DNA of 64,000 bases from Aurifilum marmelostoma (lineage: Eukaryota; Ascomycota; Sordariomycetes; Diaporthales; Cryphonectriaceae). Shown in pieces: positions 23,055 to 35,377 of this stretch; position 1 is the stretch's first letter, and each line of letters begins with the position of its first letter. The stretch is from NCBI GenBank assembly GCA_027559495.1, contig JAMXSV010000031.1, positions 1 through 64,000 of the forward strand, in the 5' to 3' direction. Below the pieces are notes generated by a model, which worked only from the letters and a program-made list of their open reading frames with translations, did no database searches and was not told the origin of the DNA. The translations under genes and the position numbers were made by a program.

Positions 23055-26000
23055 GCCAGCGGGTCTAGCAATCGCTGCACTGAGGCTCGCGAGGGGAACA
23101 GAGCTTCTTCTGGTGGGTTCAACACTTAGCTGGAGTACCACAAATAGCCTCCCACATTTACACGACCGCAACCTCATAATCACCGCTCTAAAGAAACTCT
23201 GATCCTTCAAACAATGCTCTGCACTTGAGATCATCATCCTACAGGCACATCGTTCTCTCTCTGTAAAAAGCAAATGCGTTCAGTCATTTCGAGGCCGTGA
23301 CAAGGATCTCGGAATAAACGAGATCTCCACCCTGGCACCTAATTAACTTTCTCGAGCAGCATCCAGCCCTGGGGAAGTCGAAGGTTCTGTTGGGGTCACA
23401 TTCTGCCAATCTTCATCATATATATCACGGACCATAGCATGGAAGAACGTATGGAATATGATATATCCTGCATTGTGTTCAAGAAGGGAAAATCCCATGG
23501 ACGACTGATTGGTCAATGTACCCACCAGTTTAGGATGCAGTGTGACCACAAGAAATGACCGCCCAAGCATCTCCACTGGACTATTGACAAGTTTAATAGC
23601 CAACTCGTCAGTATACGCGCATACTGTTCGTCTGCTTTTCTGGGCCGAGATGCCGCAATACGTCCGACAACAAGGCATCTCATTGCAACGTTGCCCATTC
23701 GCCGCCCGTGGGATTGGACACCACCTTTCGGAGAACAGGCCGAGGCTTCTGGGAGTGGAACACGAAGGCAGGAGGAGGGGAAGGAGAAGGAGGAGGAGGA
23801 GGAGCCACCAGCATGCAGTTGCTGCAGCAGCAGCGGCAGGAGCAGGAGGGGGGGAGGGACAGGGGAGGGAGGGATGACAGGCTCTGGGCCCTTCTTTCTG
23901 GGAAGGGGGGGGGTGGTTGCAACCCCCTGGCGATCCGTGCCAACCTTGGTCTAACTCCAGCTGCACACTTGCACACTGCTTCTTGCTTCTGAAGGACTGC
24001 CACCGCGCGTGGTGGGGCTTGGCTGAGCTTGGCCTGGAGCTGGTCACTCACCCTGCTGGGAGAAGTGCTCAGGCCCACCGTAGCGGCCCACCCTTTTTTC
24101 CCTTTCCCCACGCCCTTGTGCATCGGTGCGCTTCAGGTGAGAGACGCAAGACCAATTAAACTGACAGCGCTTTGAAACAGGGCGGAACCCAATCACGAGG
24201 CCCGCCGAGGCACCACCACTATTTTTTGCCTGCTCAAAGTACAGTACGAAGTACACAATAGGGCCAAGTTTTTTCAAATCTTTTTCTTCTTTTTCCTTGT
24301 ACCCGCGTCGGGCGTTTTGGGGAATCTGATTGCGGAATCTTGCGGTGAGTCTCAGGTGGCCCTGCTGTGGTGCGCCTGCGTGAGGTACAAACGGGTTCTA
24401 GAGGGCCATCAAAGACGGCAATGGGGACGACAAGCAAAGGCTTGGCTGTGCCGGCCCATTTCCTAATTGCCCCCCCCCCCTTCTCCCTTCCAGGCCGCTG
24501 GTATAATGTATGTGTGAGTCACCGAGGGTGCTTGTTATAGCATGTAATAGTACCCATGATACAGAGGCCGCGCAGGGATGTCGCAATGCGGACTCGAGCC
24601 GGTCGTGTCGTCTATCGCGGTCGGTCACGCTTGCCTTGCTGGTCTGGTGTAGTTAGGCCCTGGCTGGTTGGTGACATTGGTACCCACGAGGTAGCGATGG
24701 TCAGGCTGACAACATCGACAAGACTGTTTCACTTAGAGGAGGATTTCATCCCAACTTGCTCATCCCTCGCCGGCAGATAAAGTGCATCCCAAGCAATGAG
24801 ATCGGATCGATGCGGCAAGGAGAATGTACAAGTCTACTTGGTGGCACGAACAGCAGGCCGCATATCCAACGCTTCTTCGTCCCGTGACGACGGTTTGGAG
24901 CGGTGACTTGTGCGGCGATGCGGCTTGCCGTGCCGTGCCGTGCCAGACACTGTGGAATGGGTGTTTCCCTCTCCACCTCCTCCTGTGTTGGTCTGTCGGT
25001 CTGCGCACTGCTGGATAATCAGGATCGTCGTCGTCGGCCGCCATCGACGACCTTCGTGTTGCCTGAGAGGCTGATTGCGCGACCTGAACAAGTCACGACA
25101 CAGTCAAACATTACCGCATAAGAACACTGCCATCCGCTAGGGGGGACGTCATTTCGAGTTTCATCTCCATCCCGTCCCCCGTCCCATTCGAGATCGTAAT
25201 CAATGACTCCGCATCGCCTTGGTTGATCTGCCAGCACCAAAACCATCTTGAGCAGCCACCAGCCAACGAGGCCGACATGTACCTCGACTGATCGAGTCAG
25301 CGAGCCAAACATCAGGAGGCACCAGCCGCTGGGAGGGTTACTTGGGACAACCCCAGACTTGGCTCGGTTAAGCTGCAATCTCTCGGGACGGCCCAGCAGG
25401 CCGCCACTCACAACATACCGATATGCGTGCTTGCATACTTGGGCAGATATGGTTGCACAAAGAGAGTGAGAGAAAAATCCAAGAGACGGATCGCAATGAT
25501 CTCCCACAGGGGTGGCCGACGACAAAAGCTCGTATTCTCTATGAACCCAGAAATGTAGTGCATTGTCTCAGTTAGACAGGCGCTTGCGAACCCATTGGCA
25601 TCCTGCCGTGCGGGATCACCCAATAACAGGCAAAAATGTTCTATAGGGCTCCCCGTCATCGTCGTATTTTCCCGAGGCACCCCCCCCCCCAATTGCAAAC
25701 AACCACTTGTTCTTCACCACAAAGATCTGCGCTTTTTTCTTCCCGACGACGAGGATCGCGATAAGCTCATGCTGGAAATCGATCCCAATGCAGGTAGGCC
25801 CAGACCCTCCTCCCCTCCCTGGTGCCGTTCTGGTGCCGACTCCACAAGGCTGTGTGTGGAATTATTATGGTAGCATCCATATCGTTCACGCAAGACCATG
25901 TCACTTTCCCTCATGCTCTCCAAAAATATTCACAGCAACAGAGCGCCCGGAAAAGGGGAGATCAACAAACAAGGTCGACCTGTTGCATTGATAACCAAAG

Positions 26001-29000
26001 ATGCTCATTACCGGTGGGCCTTTCTCTACCTAAAGTGTATGCTTGCTTGAGAAAACCCCCCTTCCTCCAGGCCTGAAAGAGAGTTCGTGTGTTGGAAGAG
26101 GTGCAGCACGGCGAGGGGGGCTTGACAAGGGCGCTGTGGTGTGGAAATGAGCATTGGCCTTGATTGACAGGTCGGCATGAAATAGGCCCCTTTCGAAATA
26201 ATGGTCAGGCATACATACTACTACAACACATTCAGACAGGTACAGCCACAACATTTGAAATCGTCTGTCGAAAAATCCCCCCTGACCCTAGCCTGGGCAC
26301 CTGGGGTTTTGCTGGTATTGCCATAACTGCTCCTGCTGCCGCCACCTTGGAAGCACGAATGGTGTGTTCACATGTCGCTAATAGCACTTGCTTCAGACCG
26401 GGTCATTACCTGGTTGAGACGGAGTGAAACTGGAAACGGTTGCGGCAAGCCCACTTGTCATCCTGAGGAAAATTTCCGATCTCTGAGCATCGTGAGAGAG
26501 CAAGCTCTCGCTTGTCGTGGGACTATACCCCGCGGGCCAGTGTGCAGAGCCAACGAAGACCTATCTATCTGCTGCTGTTCGTGGCCAGCACTCTGGGGGG
26601 GGGGGACGGAGGAGGCTCGAGCTCATCACCCACTAAATAGTCCCCACGGGCCTTTTGCAACGGCGGGGAGAGGTATATGCTTCACAGCAACGGGCTGTTA
26701 CGCCCCCAGGTAACGTTTTCCTTGTCTCCTCCTTCTCCCCGACAAGGCAAACAGTACTATGTACAATACCAAACCAATCCTTATCCTGCCAGGGTCTAAG
26801 GCGGACGAGGTGGATGAACCAGCATCTGATGAAACAACGACGGAGCTTAAAGTAGTGCTGGCCCCGCTCGACGAATGGTCCTGAGAATGTCTTGGGCCAC
26901 CCCCTGGCCCCCCGTCCCGCGGAAAAAGGGTCCCCACTGCTGCTACTTGGACATGGTTCAGGCTCACCAGGTCCGTCTGGCGCGGCGAGGCACTATCCTC
27001 CAGTCGATTGGACCTTGTTCTGTGTTACCAAGGTGGAAGAGGATTCTCTCTCTCTCTGTCGTTACGTGCCCGAGGATTCTTGTCTGGCGGCCTGGATTCA
27101 TTCTCTCACACCACGAGTGTATCACTGACAGTGCAAGCCCCCCTCCTTTCTGCTCCTTGCCCCTCCTCCTCCCCCAAATCTCTCCCCTTTCATAGATCAG
27201 CCGGGTCTCCCTGATGATCCATCCTATCCAGTCTCCCCTCGAACAAGACCGAACCGGTGGCTTTCCGCTGCGCTACGTAACAGGTATTATGGGGCCTTGA
27301 GCTGCGCCAGCTCGGGAGCGTTCTGTAGGCGATCCTCCAAAAAAGAAAGACAGACCCCTGTTGTTATCGAAGCCCATCCTCACGCCTGCTACCTTTTTGT
27401 TTTATTCTTCTCCCCTCTCTCTCGTTCTCTCTTTTTTCTTGCTTCTCTTTTCGAGTCTTTTCTCCTCCTCTTCCTCCTCCCCCACCTGGACCTGACGACA
27501 ACCTGTTGTCCCTGATACCATCACCCCACGGCTCAGAGTCTCTTGATTCTTGTTGGACCCCTTCGTCCTAATAATTTCCACTCATAACCCTGGTCTGGTA
27601 GGAGCCGTTATTGCCTGCGGCGCTATTTGTAAGAGCAAGACGAACGGATTATTTCCCAGCACCTCCACTATCACCCACGCGAAATCTACGATACGAACCT
27701 GAGACCGGCCACAAGCATCCAGCGCTTCCCCACAGCAGCAAGAGAGCGGATCACTTCAGAGTGCGCATTCGCCCGGATCTGTCAGCAATAATTTACCACC
27801 TTGTCTCAGCGCGAAGGGGTTGTTCTTCTTCTCTTGTCGTCTCTGACCTGAAGGATCTCACACAAGAGAAGGAGAGAAAAGACACAACTAGAAGAGTAGT
27901 CTGGATCCGTTCATGCAGGCCTAAAAAAGAAAACGGAAGAAAAAAAAGGGGGGACCGTGAGACGCCCTGCCAAGAACCAAAAAGCCAGAAGTCCAGCCTT
28001 AGGACTTGCAGTAGTAGCAGCAGCAACGACCGGATTTCTTATTTTTTTTATTTTATTTTTTTCGGTTTTGATTATTATTATTGTCCTCCACCCTCGCACG
28101 ACCTGCTTATTCCGGCCACATCACATCAGCTAGCTGAAGAGGTAAGCGCAGCAACCTTTTTACCTTCGCCCTTCCTACCTCGTCTTGTACCCTTTTTCTC
28201 TGTGTCTCTCTTTCCCTCTCTGCCCTTTCCCTCTGGTCAGCAAGCTTAGCCGTGCCACCTACCTCCTGCCGCGGAGTGAACTTCCGACTGACCTGCTGGG
28301 TCCGCCCGTCTAGCTATCGATTTTGGGGTGTTCGCTACTGGGAGGCTAGTGTGTACTTCTAGGCACAGCAAGTCTCACCCGCACAACTCTGGGGCGACAT
28401 TTGAAACCAAAGTACCCAACCCGACCCCCAAAACGGCTAAGGCAGTGTGGGAATAAGGAGGGGAGAGAGAAAGGGGAAACTCGAAGTTACTCGAGGCCGC
28501 CGTCTCGACTTTCCTCTCTCTCTTTTTCCCACCACACACAACATACCCCTGCCATCTCGAACTCGACATCGAGAAGCAGGGTCGAACCTTTTTTTTTTTT
28601 TTTGGCCTTTTCCCTTTGGGAATCCTTGTCTGGGTTTTTTCTTTTATTTGGGTTCTTTATGGATTTCTGCATCTTATTGAATTTCCTGTATTAACAACCA
28701 ACACCCACACCGAGCGAGCCATTGTTTCGCATCTGACTTCTCTCTCCCTCCCTCTCCCTCTTACTTCCCTTTTCTCTCGCCACGCGACAAGCCCTCTCGA
28801 GAGACCTCGTCCACCCAATCAGTCAGTGGCTTTGGTCTAGTCTGGGAGAGTCAAGTCAGCATCCATCATCCATTCATTAGCTGGTTCAGCCAAGCGAATC
28901 GAAGCGACGAACACCACTCGTGTAGGAATACGGAATAGCAGCCACCCGAGCCGCCCACCGAACTCCTTTTGGCTTATCTCACCCCGACACACACACACGC

Positions 29001-29203
29001 CTCTCTTCCTGTCTTCCTGTCTGTCCCTTGCACAAACAAGGCACGCACGCTCACAGACATCTTTTCTCTCCGTCTTATTCTCCCTCTTACACAAATACAC
29101 ATACACAAGAAATCCTTGTGCCACCGCCAGATTGGGAATTTATCTCGAGCGAACGGTATCCGCCCAACATCCTCTGTGTGCGCGCCAAATCCACACTCTC
29201 AAC
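23055..29203. other. 6.1 kb gene-poor region with pyrimidine-rich leader
   Basis: No gene is convincingly supported. From about 27.1 kb rightwards the + strand becomes C/T-rich with long CTTCCTC runs, TTTTT tracts and many short upstream ATGs, as in a long fungal 5' untranslated region leading to the gene at 29204. A GTAAGC donor-like site at 28142 could start a leader intron. Poly-C and poly-G runs occur at about 23906, 24470, 25681 and 26597. A minus-strand frame at 23343-23640 has protein-like composition (DELAIKLVNSPVEMLGRSF) but no credible start. Confidence 0.55.
23770..23895. repeat. GGA/GCA low-complexity repeat
   Basis: Runs of GGA, then GCA triplets, then a G-rich stretch (GGAGGGGGGGAGGGAC). 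A purine-rich simple sequence in the non-coding region. Confidence 0.75.
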
Positions 29204-30697
29204 ATGAGTGCAGCCATCGCAATGGCTCCGTCGCCTGCTCCTCACAGCAGGCCAGGCTTTGGTGGAGATGCGGCCCCTGCAGCTGCATCCTCGAGCGCCG
29301 CGGCCCCCGCTCCTTCTGCCTCGCTGTCGCCCTCCGTCCAGCGAACCTCTACGACGGCAACACCGAATGCAACCGCACCGTCGAATGCCCACCACCAACA
29401 ACAGCAGCAGCAGCAGCAACAGCCACAGCCAACAACACGCACCGGCAGTGGTAGCCCCAGGGGCCAGACACATGGAACCGCCCCGAAGTCGTCGCCCCCC
29501 AGCGCGTAAGTTTTACTCCCTCCTTCTCTTTTTGTCTCTTCTCCCAACTCCCGCCTTCTTGTTCGATTCGCATCGGTGCTAACCAACCGAATGATTGCAC
29601 TTCATCGTAGTTCTCGCAGCGCTGGCGGCCCGCCCAGAATAATCGTCAAGAAAGAGCCAGGCTCGCCAGAGCTGCCCGCCTCCCGCCACCGTCCTCGCAG
29701 GTTAGACCTGTCCAAGAACGTCAACAGCACGTCGCCGGCTACCGCAAGGCCCTACACCGCGCGCGACGGCTCTGCGCTAGGCATTCAGGAGGTCGGCCTG
29801 GCCTGCTTGTCCCCAGGCTTTGTCACCCAGGACCCGGCCATGAAGGAGCAGGTCCAGAGGAGCATGTCGGTCCGCGAGCAGCAGAGACACCTCATCGAGG
29901 CCCGGCTGCAGCAACAGTCGGCAAAGGGCGACGGCCCCGGCGACAACAGCAAGGATCTCACCGGCGGGTTTGCTGCCAAGACACCCGGCATGTCGCGCAG
30001 GAACAAGGCGCCCCCCGGGCTGTCCATCGTTGCCCCTTCCCACGAACACTTTGCCAGCGAGCGCGTCATCCAGTCGGCGCCTCTGGGCCAGACCTTCACC
30101 GGCATGAACAACCCGCACCCTCTGACCCGCCACATCGAGAACCGCCCGTCGAAGCTGTCCAACACATCCCACATCCACCACGTGCCGGCGAACCAGACCA
30201 ACAACCGCCTGCCGCCCATCTCTGATGTCTTTGGCCAGCAGCTCTCGGCACACCCCGCCTCCCAGGAGCACGCCATGTATGCGCAGCACGCACCACCTCC
30301 TCGCCCCGGTGGCTCGCCAAACCACGCCCAACACCCACACCCGCCTCCCTCGGCCAGGCTCAGGGAGTACAAGTCCGCCGAGGAGGCTCAGCACGAGCTT
30401 GCCGGAGGCCGACCAGAACTTCTCCCGAAGCTTGTCCACTATGGCGGCCACCAGCCTCCTACCCCGCCGTCGCCCCTACCCGGGGCGCACCGGCCTGAGG
30501 CTACCCGGAGCCACAGCGCAAACAAGCGACGCCGCGATGAATACGAGGCTGGCGTGTCACCACCACTGGGCAACGGCAGACCAGCCGTCCGCAGGGGACC
30601 ATTCGGCGAGGGACGTGACAGCCCTGATACCCAGCGCGCCAAGAGGGACGAATTCCTTCGCCTCTGCGAGAGGGCTTGGGACCTGTTCCACTCCTGA
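29204..30697 (+). CDS. Conserved-looking nuclear-type protein, unknown function
   Basis: Exons 29204-29505 and 29611-30697 (GTAAGT donor, TAG acceptor) encode 462 aa. I do not recognise a named domain. The N-terminal 100 residues are Ala/Ser/Pro rich with a poly-Gln run (HHQQQQQQQQQPQP). The middle has ordered-looking segments: ALGIQEVGLACLSPGF, SMSVREQQRHLIEARLQ, PPGLSIVAPSHEHF and RPSKLSNTSHIHHVP followed by NNRLPPISDVF. The C-terminus has a basic NKRRRDEYE patch and the motif KRDEFLRLCERAWDLFHS at the very end. A KKEPGSPE motif resembles a sumoylation consensus. Together this suggests a disordered nuclear regulator. The gene stands behind a 6.1 kb upstream region with a pyrimidine-rich leader, an arrangement often seen for developmental regulators; that function is inference only. 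Confidence 0.8.
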
Positions 30698-33128
30698 GCT
30701 GGCAGGACATGCCCCCGCAAAACATTCATCTTTGCAACGCACCACGACACGCCATCCGCGTGACGCAGATCCGGCAATTATATTATTCATTGCCGGCCAT
30801 GGGTTAGAATAATGTCTTGTGTGTCTTTTGTGCGGGTTTGGTTCACAAAAAGAGGCGGGGTGGCTGCCTTACGAGATTATCAAGACGTACAGCGTTGTAC
30901 CACACTGCGTTACAGCCTCCGGCGATATCTGATCCGGAGGTCTCACATCCTATATCCACCGTGGCTTTCCAGTCCACCATTCTATACTCTCCTTGACGAC
31001 TTTTAGCTGTCTCCTTAACGTCGCCTTCGATTCTCAATACGCACGGCCTTTTTTCGACGTTTAAACTACGAGCCTTGGATCACGGACCGGGGCGCGGGAA
31101 TTTCTTCTTTTCTTTTCAGTCTTTATACCGGATGGTTTTCTTATAAGCCATGGAGGCGTTCCTGTTCCCTTGTTTCTTTGCGTTTCAATTTTGTTTGTCT
31201 ATCTATGTGCTCGGATCTGGGCATTCTTGATCTGATAAAGACCTACTACGGCGTTCTCTCAATCCTTCCCTATGTGGTAATGAACAAGTCGTGGTGGCGG
31301 AAAGGGGGGAAAGGAGCCGGGGGGGGGAGGGCTGGGACTAAGGACGTTTCGTGATATCCAACCTATGTGCCATAGTGGAGGAGGGGAAGGGTGGGGGAGA
31401 TTACACAGTTTCAAGTGTAAGGTATGTAGTTTAAACATTGAATCAGGAGGCAGAACAGAGCCGTGAAGGGATGTGGAAGCTGATCCAATGTACAAATGGT
31501 ACACCATTGCGCTACTCGAATACAGAAATGTTCTGTTGTGCACATAGACTTTTCCACGTGCTTACTTGTGATTCTTCCGTAATATTATTTCAAGGTGGCA
31601 GCCCGACCTCCCTTTCTCTGTCTCTCTCTTTTTTCTTTTCCTTTTTGGCGATGGGAAAAGAAGAGGAAAAAAGGAAGAAGAACATGATACGTTGTTTCTC
31701 TTTGCAGGTGGCGACTTTAGTTACTACTCATCACCCTGTTTTCTCAGCAAAAAGTCAAATCCCTTTCAAGAAAGGGAGACACAACCCTGAGATCTGACGT
31801 GAGATGATGCTATGCCACCACCTTTCAGCACCAGCACCAACACCATCAGCCGCAGCGCCAAGTGTGTGGCAACTTTTTGTGTATGGACGGGGCCCTCACG
31901 TGGCATGCCCCTCGGTATTCCCTTGCAGATATCCATCCTATGCCCAGATTCGTAAACGGAGACAGGAAGGAAGACCTTGGTGTTTTATATTCTACTTTTG
32001 ACTTTTGATGCATGGAAGCAATTCATAAAAGTTGAACAGGCAGGAGAATTGGGAGGGGGAAAGGAGGGAGAGAAAAGAGGGCGTGGGCCGGCGGCCGGCC
32101 CTGGCCCGGTTTGACCTCGTTTAAGTATCAACAAGGCAGCGAAGAGAAGAGACACGAGAGAATGGAAGAGACAGCACCAAAGACACAGCAGAGAGATCAC
32201 CTCATCAATCACCAGCCACCTTTCGGTCGGCCCTTCTCCAGGGCCTTTTTCCTCCCCATACCCTCCCTCCCCCGGTGTCCCGTCCAGAGGCATACACGGC
32301 GGCCGGGGCCGAGACCCGGGACACAGGAGGCTTGTGAGTGTTCCAGCTTTGCTGCTGCGCGTCTCTCTTGTCTGTTGGGCCTCGGGCGACGACACCGGGG
32401 GGGGGGGGAGGCTTTAGAAGAAGAAACAAATAAGGGGCCGCAAAGAAACTAGGCATCCTCACTTGCTGGGGCTGATCTGGCAGGGTAAGGGGCTTGTTAG
32501 TTGGGTTCATATGACGATGATGATGATTATGACGGTGATGAGGGTTTTGTGTTACTGTCACGGGGTCCTTGTGCCCGTCCTGGGCCTCTCGCTACTGCCT
32601 TGGGTCTCGACAGACAAAAAGTCTGCTCGAGCCACATCGTCGATGGGAAATTTGCCTACTTCCTCTTTTCTGAATCTCTTTTTGGCTTGCGTCTTCCTTT
32701 CTCAAAAATATTACTCATTTCACTCATTTCACTTCTCTTTCTCCCATCTGCTGTAAATAATACAACAACGACGCTTTTCATTCTTTTTTTTCTCCCTCCT
32801 TTTTTCTCTAGCACGCACGCAGGTCGCGCAACAGTCATCGAGCATAGTGATAGTACATTCATAAAAAGGTGAGATACACCGCCACCTGAATTACACTTTT
32901 CCAATTCTACGAAGAAGAAAAAGAGAAACATCATTTGTTGTCCAGCGATGCTGAGTCTCCAAAGCAACTAGTTTCTCATAGGGGACAGCGGCGGACGACG
33001 ACCCAGGTGGTCTACACATACACGAACGCCCACCCCAACCAACCAACCCAACCCAAAAGGAGGGGAAGAAAAGAAAGAAGAAGAAAGAAAAAAAAAACAA
33101 ATCAACAGGACACGACATACAGAAAGGC
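30698..33128. other. 2.4 kb intergenic region
   Basis: No gene is supported. Contains the 3' region of the preceding gene, poly-G runs at about 31318 and 32398 and a CTTTTT-rich stretch at 31610-31650. A purine-rich leader (GAAGAAAGAAGAAG) lies just before the ATG at 33129. Frames present are short and low in complexity. Confidence 0.5.
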
Positions 33129-34049
33129 ATGATGGAGCCAATAGATACCACTCTAGCCCCATACCCGTCCTCCAAACCCCTGATCGTCCTCACCGACCCA
33201 GAGGGCCTCTCGCTCGACACCTTCACCAACCGACACGGCGAGGTCGTCGCGTGCAGCTACCTCGACGCAGAGCTAGGGGGAGAGGAGGAGGACGCCAAGA
33301 CGACGCCCGTGTCACCGTTTGCAGACCCGTCAGACATGGACTACGACATCATGGGCCTGCAGGCCGAGGCAGGCGGACAGGACATGACCTCGTACTGGGA
33401 CTTCTCCGACTCGTCTTCGTCTTCAGATACCTCGTCCGACTCGGAGGAGGATGAGGACGAGGAGGACGAGATGGACTTCATCTACGACCACGAGGAGCGC
33501 AGGAAGATCCGCCTCGCTGAGATCAGCGACGGGTTCATCTCGTTCCCGGCCTTTGACGACCCGCACCATAACAAGCGGATGGGTGTCGTCGGCCACCACA
33601 CGAAAGACCCCACCACAGAAGCAGCAGCGATAACTTCCTCGTTCTTCGCGGATATGGACCCAGAGGACATCAAGGACGCGGAGGAGCTCCTTATGGACGA
33701 GGATGACGACGAGGGGGATCTGATCGACGCCATCGAGGCTGTCGAGAGGGAATATGCCAATGACAGCAGCTGGGCGCGGCCGGTGCCGCAGTGGGCATGG
33801 TTGAGGGCGAGCAACTCGTTCCCTGTCTTTCACTTGGGACCAACGGACTTTAGGCATGGAAGGTCGAAGCTGAGGATGGCTGTTTCTGCAGCGGATGAGG
33901 TGTTGATGAGTAACGATGATGATGGTGATGATGATGTTGTTGTTGACGACGATGATGATGATGATCGGACCGATCTTGCATTGTCGAGGATGTCGTCGAG
34001 ACGGGGCAATGTTCAGGACATGGCGTTTACGGAAGTGTCGTGGTTATAG
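33129..34049 (+). CDS. Acidic hypothetical protein
   Basis: A single-exon frame of 306 aa starting MMEPIDTTLAPYPSS. Not recognised. The N-terminal 45 residues look folded (KPLIVLTDPEGLSLDTF, GEVVACSYLDAEL). A Ser then Asp/Glu block follows (SSSSSDTSSDSEEDEDEEDEM), then FIYDHEERRKIRLAEISDGF, a DPEDIKDAEELLMDEDDDEG acidic helix, a Trp-rich segment (SSWARPVPQWAWLRASNSF), FHLGPTDFRHGRSKL, and another pure Asp/Val tract. No signal peptide or membrane helix. Strong net negative charge suggests a nuclear or chaperone-like partner of basic proteins; this is inference. C-biased codon use and a clean ATG-to-stop frame support a real gene. It converges on prephenate dehydratase with 151 bp between stops. 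Confidence 0.72.
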   Translation: MMEPIDTTLAPYPSSKPLIVLTDPEGLSLDTFTNRHGEVVACSYLDAELGGEEEDAKTTPVSPFADPSDMDYDIMGLQAEAGGQDMTSYWDFSDSSSSSDTSSDSEEDEDEEDEMDFIYDHEERRKIRLAEISDGFISFPAFDDPHHNKRMGVVGHHTKDPTTEAAAITSSFFADMDPEDIKDAEELLMDEDDDEGDLIDAIEAVEREYANDSSWARPVPQWAWLRASNSFPVFHLGPTDFRHGRSKLRMAVSAADEVLMSNDDDGDDDVVVDDDDDDDRTDLALSRMSSRRGNVQDMAFTEVSWL

Positions 34050-34200
34050 TGAAAGAAAGAAGAAGAAGAGAATGTGTAAACAAGTCAGGGGAAACAAGAA
34101 AACAAGAATCAAGAGAAAAATAAAGAAGTCCTAAAAGAAAACACTTTTCCCAGGCTTTTTATTTCCCAACGAATAGGCAAAGAACCGAAAACAGACCTTT

Positions 34201-35377
34201 CTACCGTTGCCTCTCCCAGCTGCCCAGCCATCTCCATCCCTCGGCGACCGTGTCCACTTCGTCCAGAGCGCTCTTGACCTTGCCCTCTGTGTCATGCTCC
34301 CTGCTTCCCTCAAACTCGACAAAGAAGAGGTACTGGAAGGGGGCGATGAGGCTTGGCAGGCTGTTGATGCTCGTCAGGTTGAGGCCGTACTTGTTGAAGA
34401 CGTCCAGAACAGCAGCCAGCGCACCAGGCGACCTGTGCGGCACCGTGAACGACACCAGGCTCTTGTAGCCCTTCTCTGCCGGTGCCGCCCTTGACGACAA
34501 TCCTCTCCCTCTTCCTCCTCCTCCTTCTCCGCCGCAGCCGTCCTCTCTCCTCCGCAGCACAAAGAACCGCGTGGTGTTGTCATCCCGGTCCTCGATATGC
34601 CGCGCCAAAACATCCAGCCCAAACATGCCCGCCGCCATCTCCCCCGCCACCGCGGCCGTGGCCCCCTCGGCGTCCCGGCTCGCCAGCTCCGCCGCCCTGC
34701 TCGTCGAGCTGACGTCCACGCGCTCCACCCCGGCCAGGTGCGCCGTCAGGAACCCGTCCGTCTGGCCCAGGGCCTGCGGGTGGCTCAGCACGCGCCGCAC
34801 GTGGCCGAGCGGCACCAGCGGTGTGCCTAGCCTGCCTTCACCTGCCGGTGCTGGTGCTGGTGCTGGTGCCGCCGCCGCCGCCTGCTGCCCCGCCTCGCGG
34901 CCAAAAGTCTCGGCGGCGTGAGGCCTGGGAGGCGGGCACCTGTACCCGAGGAGAAAGTGGTGCACGTCGAGATAGACCTCGCCGCAGACCTCGAGCTCGC
35001 CGTAGGCCCCGCGCCTGTCGGCCAGCCCGTCCAGCGTGAACGTCACGACGCCGTGCGTCGAGTTCTCGAACGGGACCACGCCCAGCCGCGTCGTCCCGGA
35101 CTGCACCGCCTCGAAGACGTCCTTGATGGTCCCTACGGGCTGGTAGCTGTACTCTGCCTCTGGGAAGGTGGATCTGGTCGCCTGGATGGCAGCAGGTAGG
35201 TTGTATGAGTCAGCGCCGGCTGTGGAAAAAATAAAGAAGAAGGAAGAGAGAGGGGGGGGGGGGGGGTTGGGGGAAAACGGGTGCATTCGGGCAAAGGTAA
35301 CCTACCTGGTGGGTAAATGAGGACGGCGGGCCGAGGAAGGCTACCAGTGGCTTTTCTGTTGTCGTGTCTGCTGCCAT
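34201..35377 (-). CDS. PHA2: Prephenate dehydratase (PDT-ACT)
   Basis: Converts prephenate to phenylpyruvate in phenylalanine synthesis. Exons (minus) 35306-35377 and 34201-35181 encode 350 aa. The start MAADTTTEKPLVAFLGPPSSFTHQ joins ATRSTFPEAEYSYQPVGTIKDVF when the CCATCCAG acceptor at 35182 is used, matching the family. PDT motifs: VPFENSTHG, VHHFLLG, SHPQALGQTDGFL and the catalytic DNTTRFFVL (Thr-Arg-Phe near residue 226). The C-terminal ACT domain has PGALAAVLDVFNKYGLNLTSI and PFQYLFFVEFEG. Where many enzymes carry the Phe-binding ESRP motif this one has NSLP, so feedback control may differ. Between the PDT subdomains lies an Ala/Pro-rich insertion of about 30 residues. The intron holds a 15-G run. 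A more upstream acceptor would add about 14 residues; it fits less well. Confidence 0.93.

Noticed and set aside
23343..24047. Long minus-strand frame with a protein-like C-terminal part
   Set aside because: The N-terminal half is translated GGA/GCA simple repeat, there is no plausible start or splice partner, and no family is recognised. Mentioned only within the intergenic entry.
27611..28249. 212-codon plus-strand frame before the 29.2 kb gene
   Set aside because: Starts with TTG and ends in Phe/Tyr/Pro-rich translation of T- and C-tracts. Better explained as untranslated leader.
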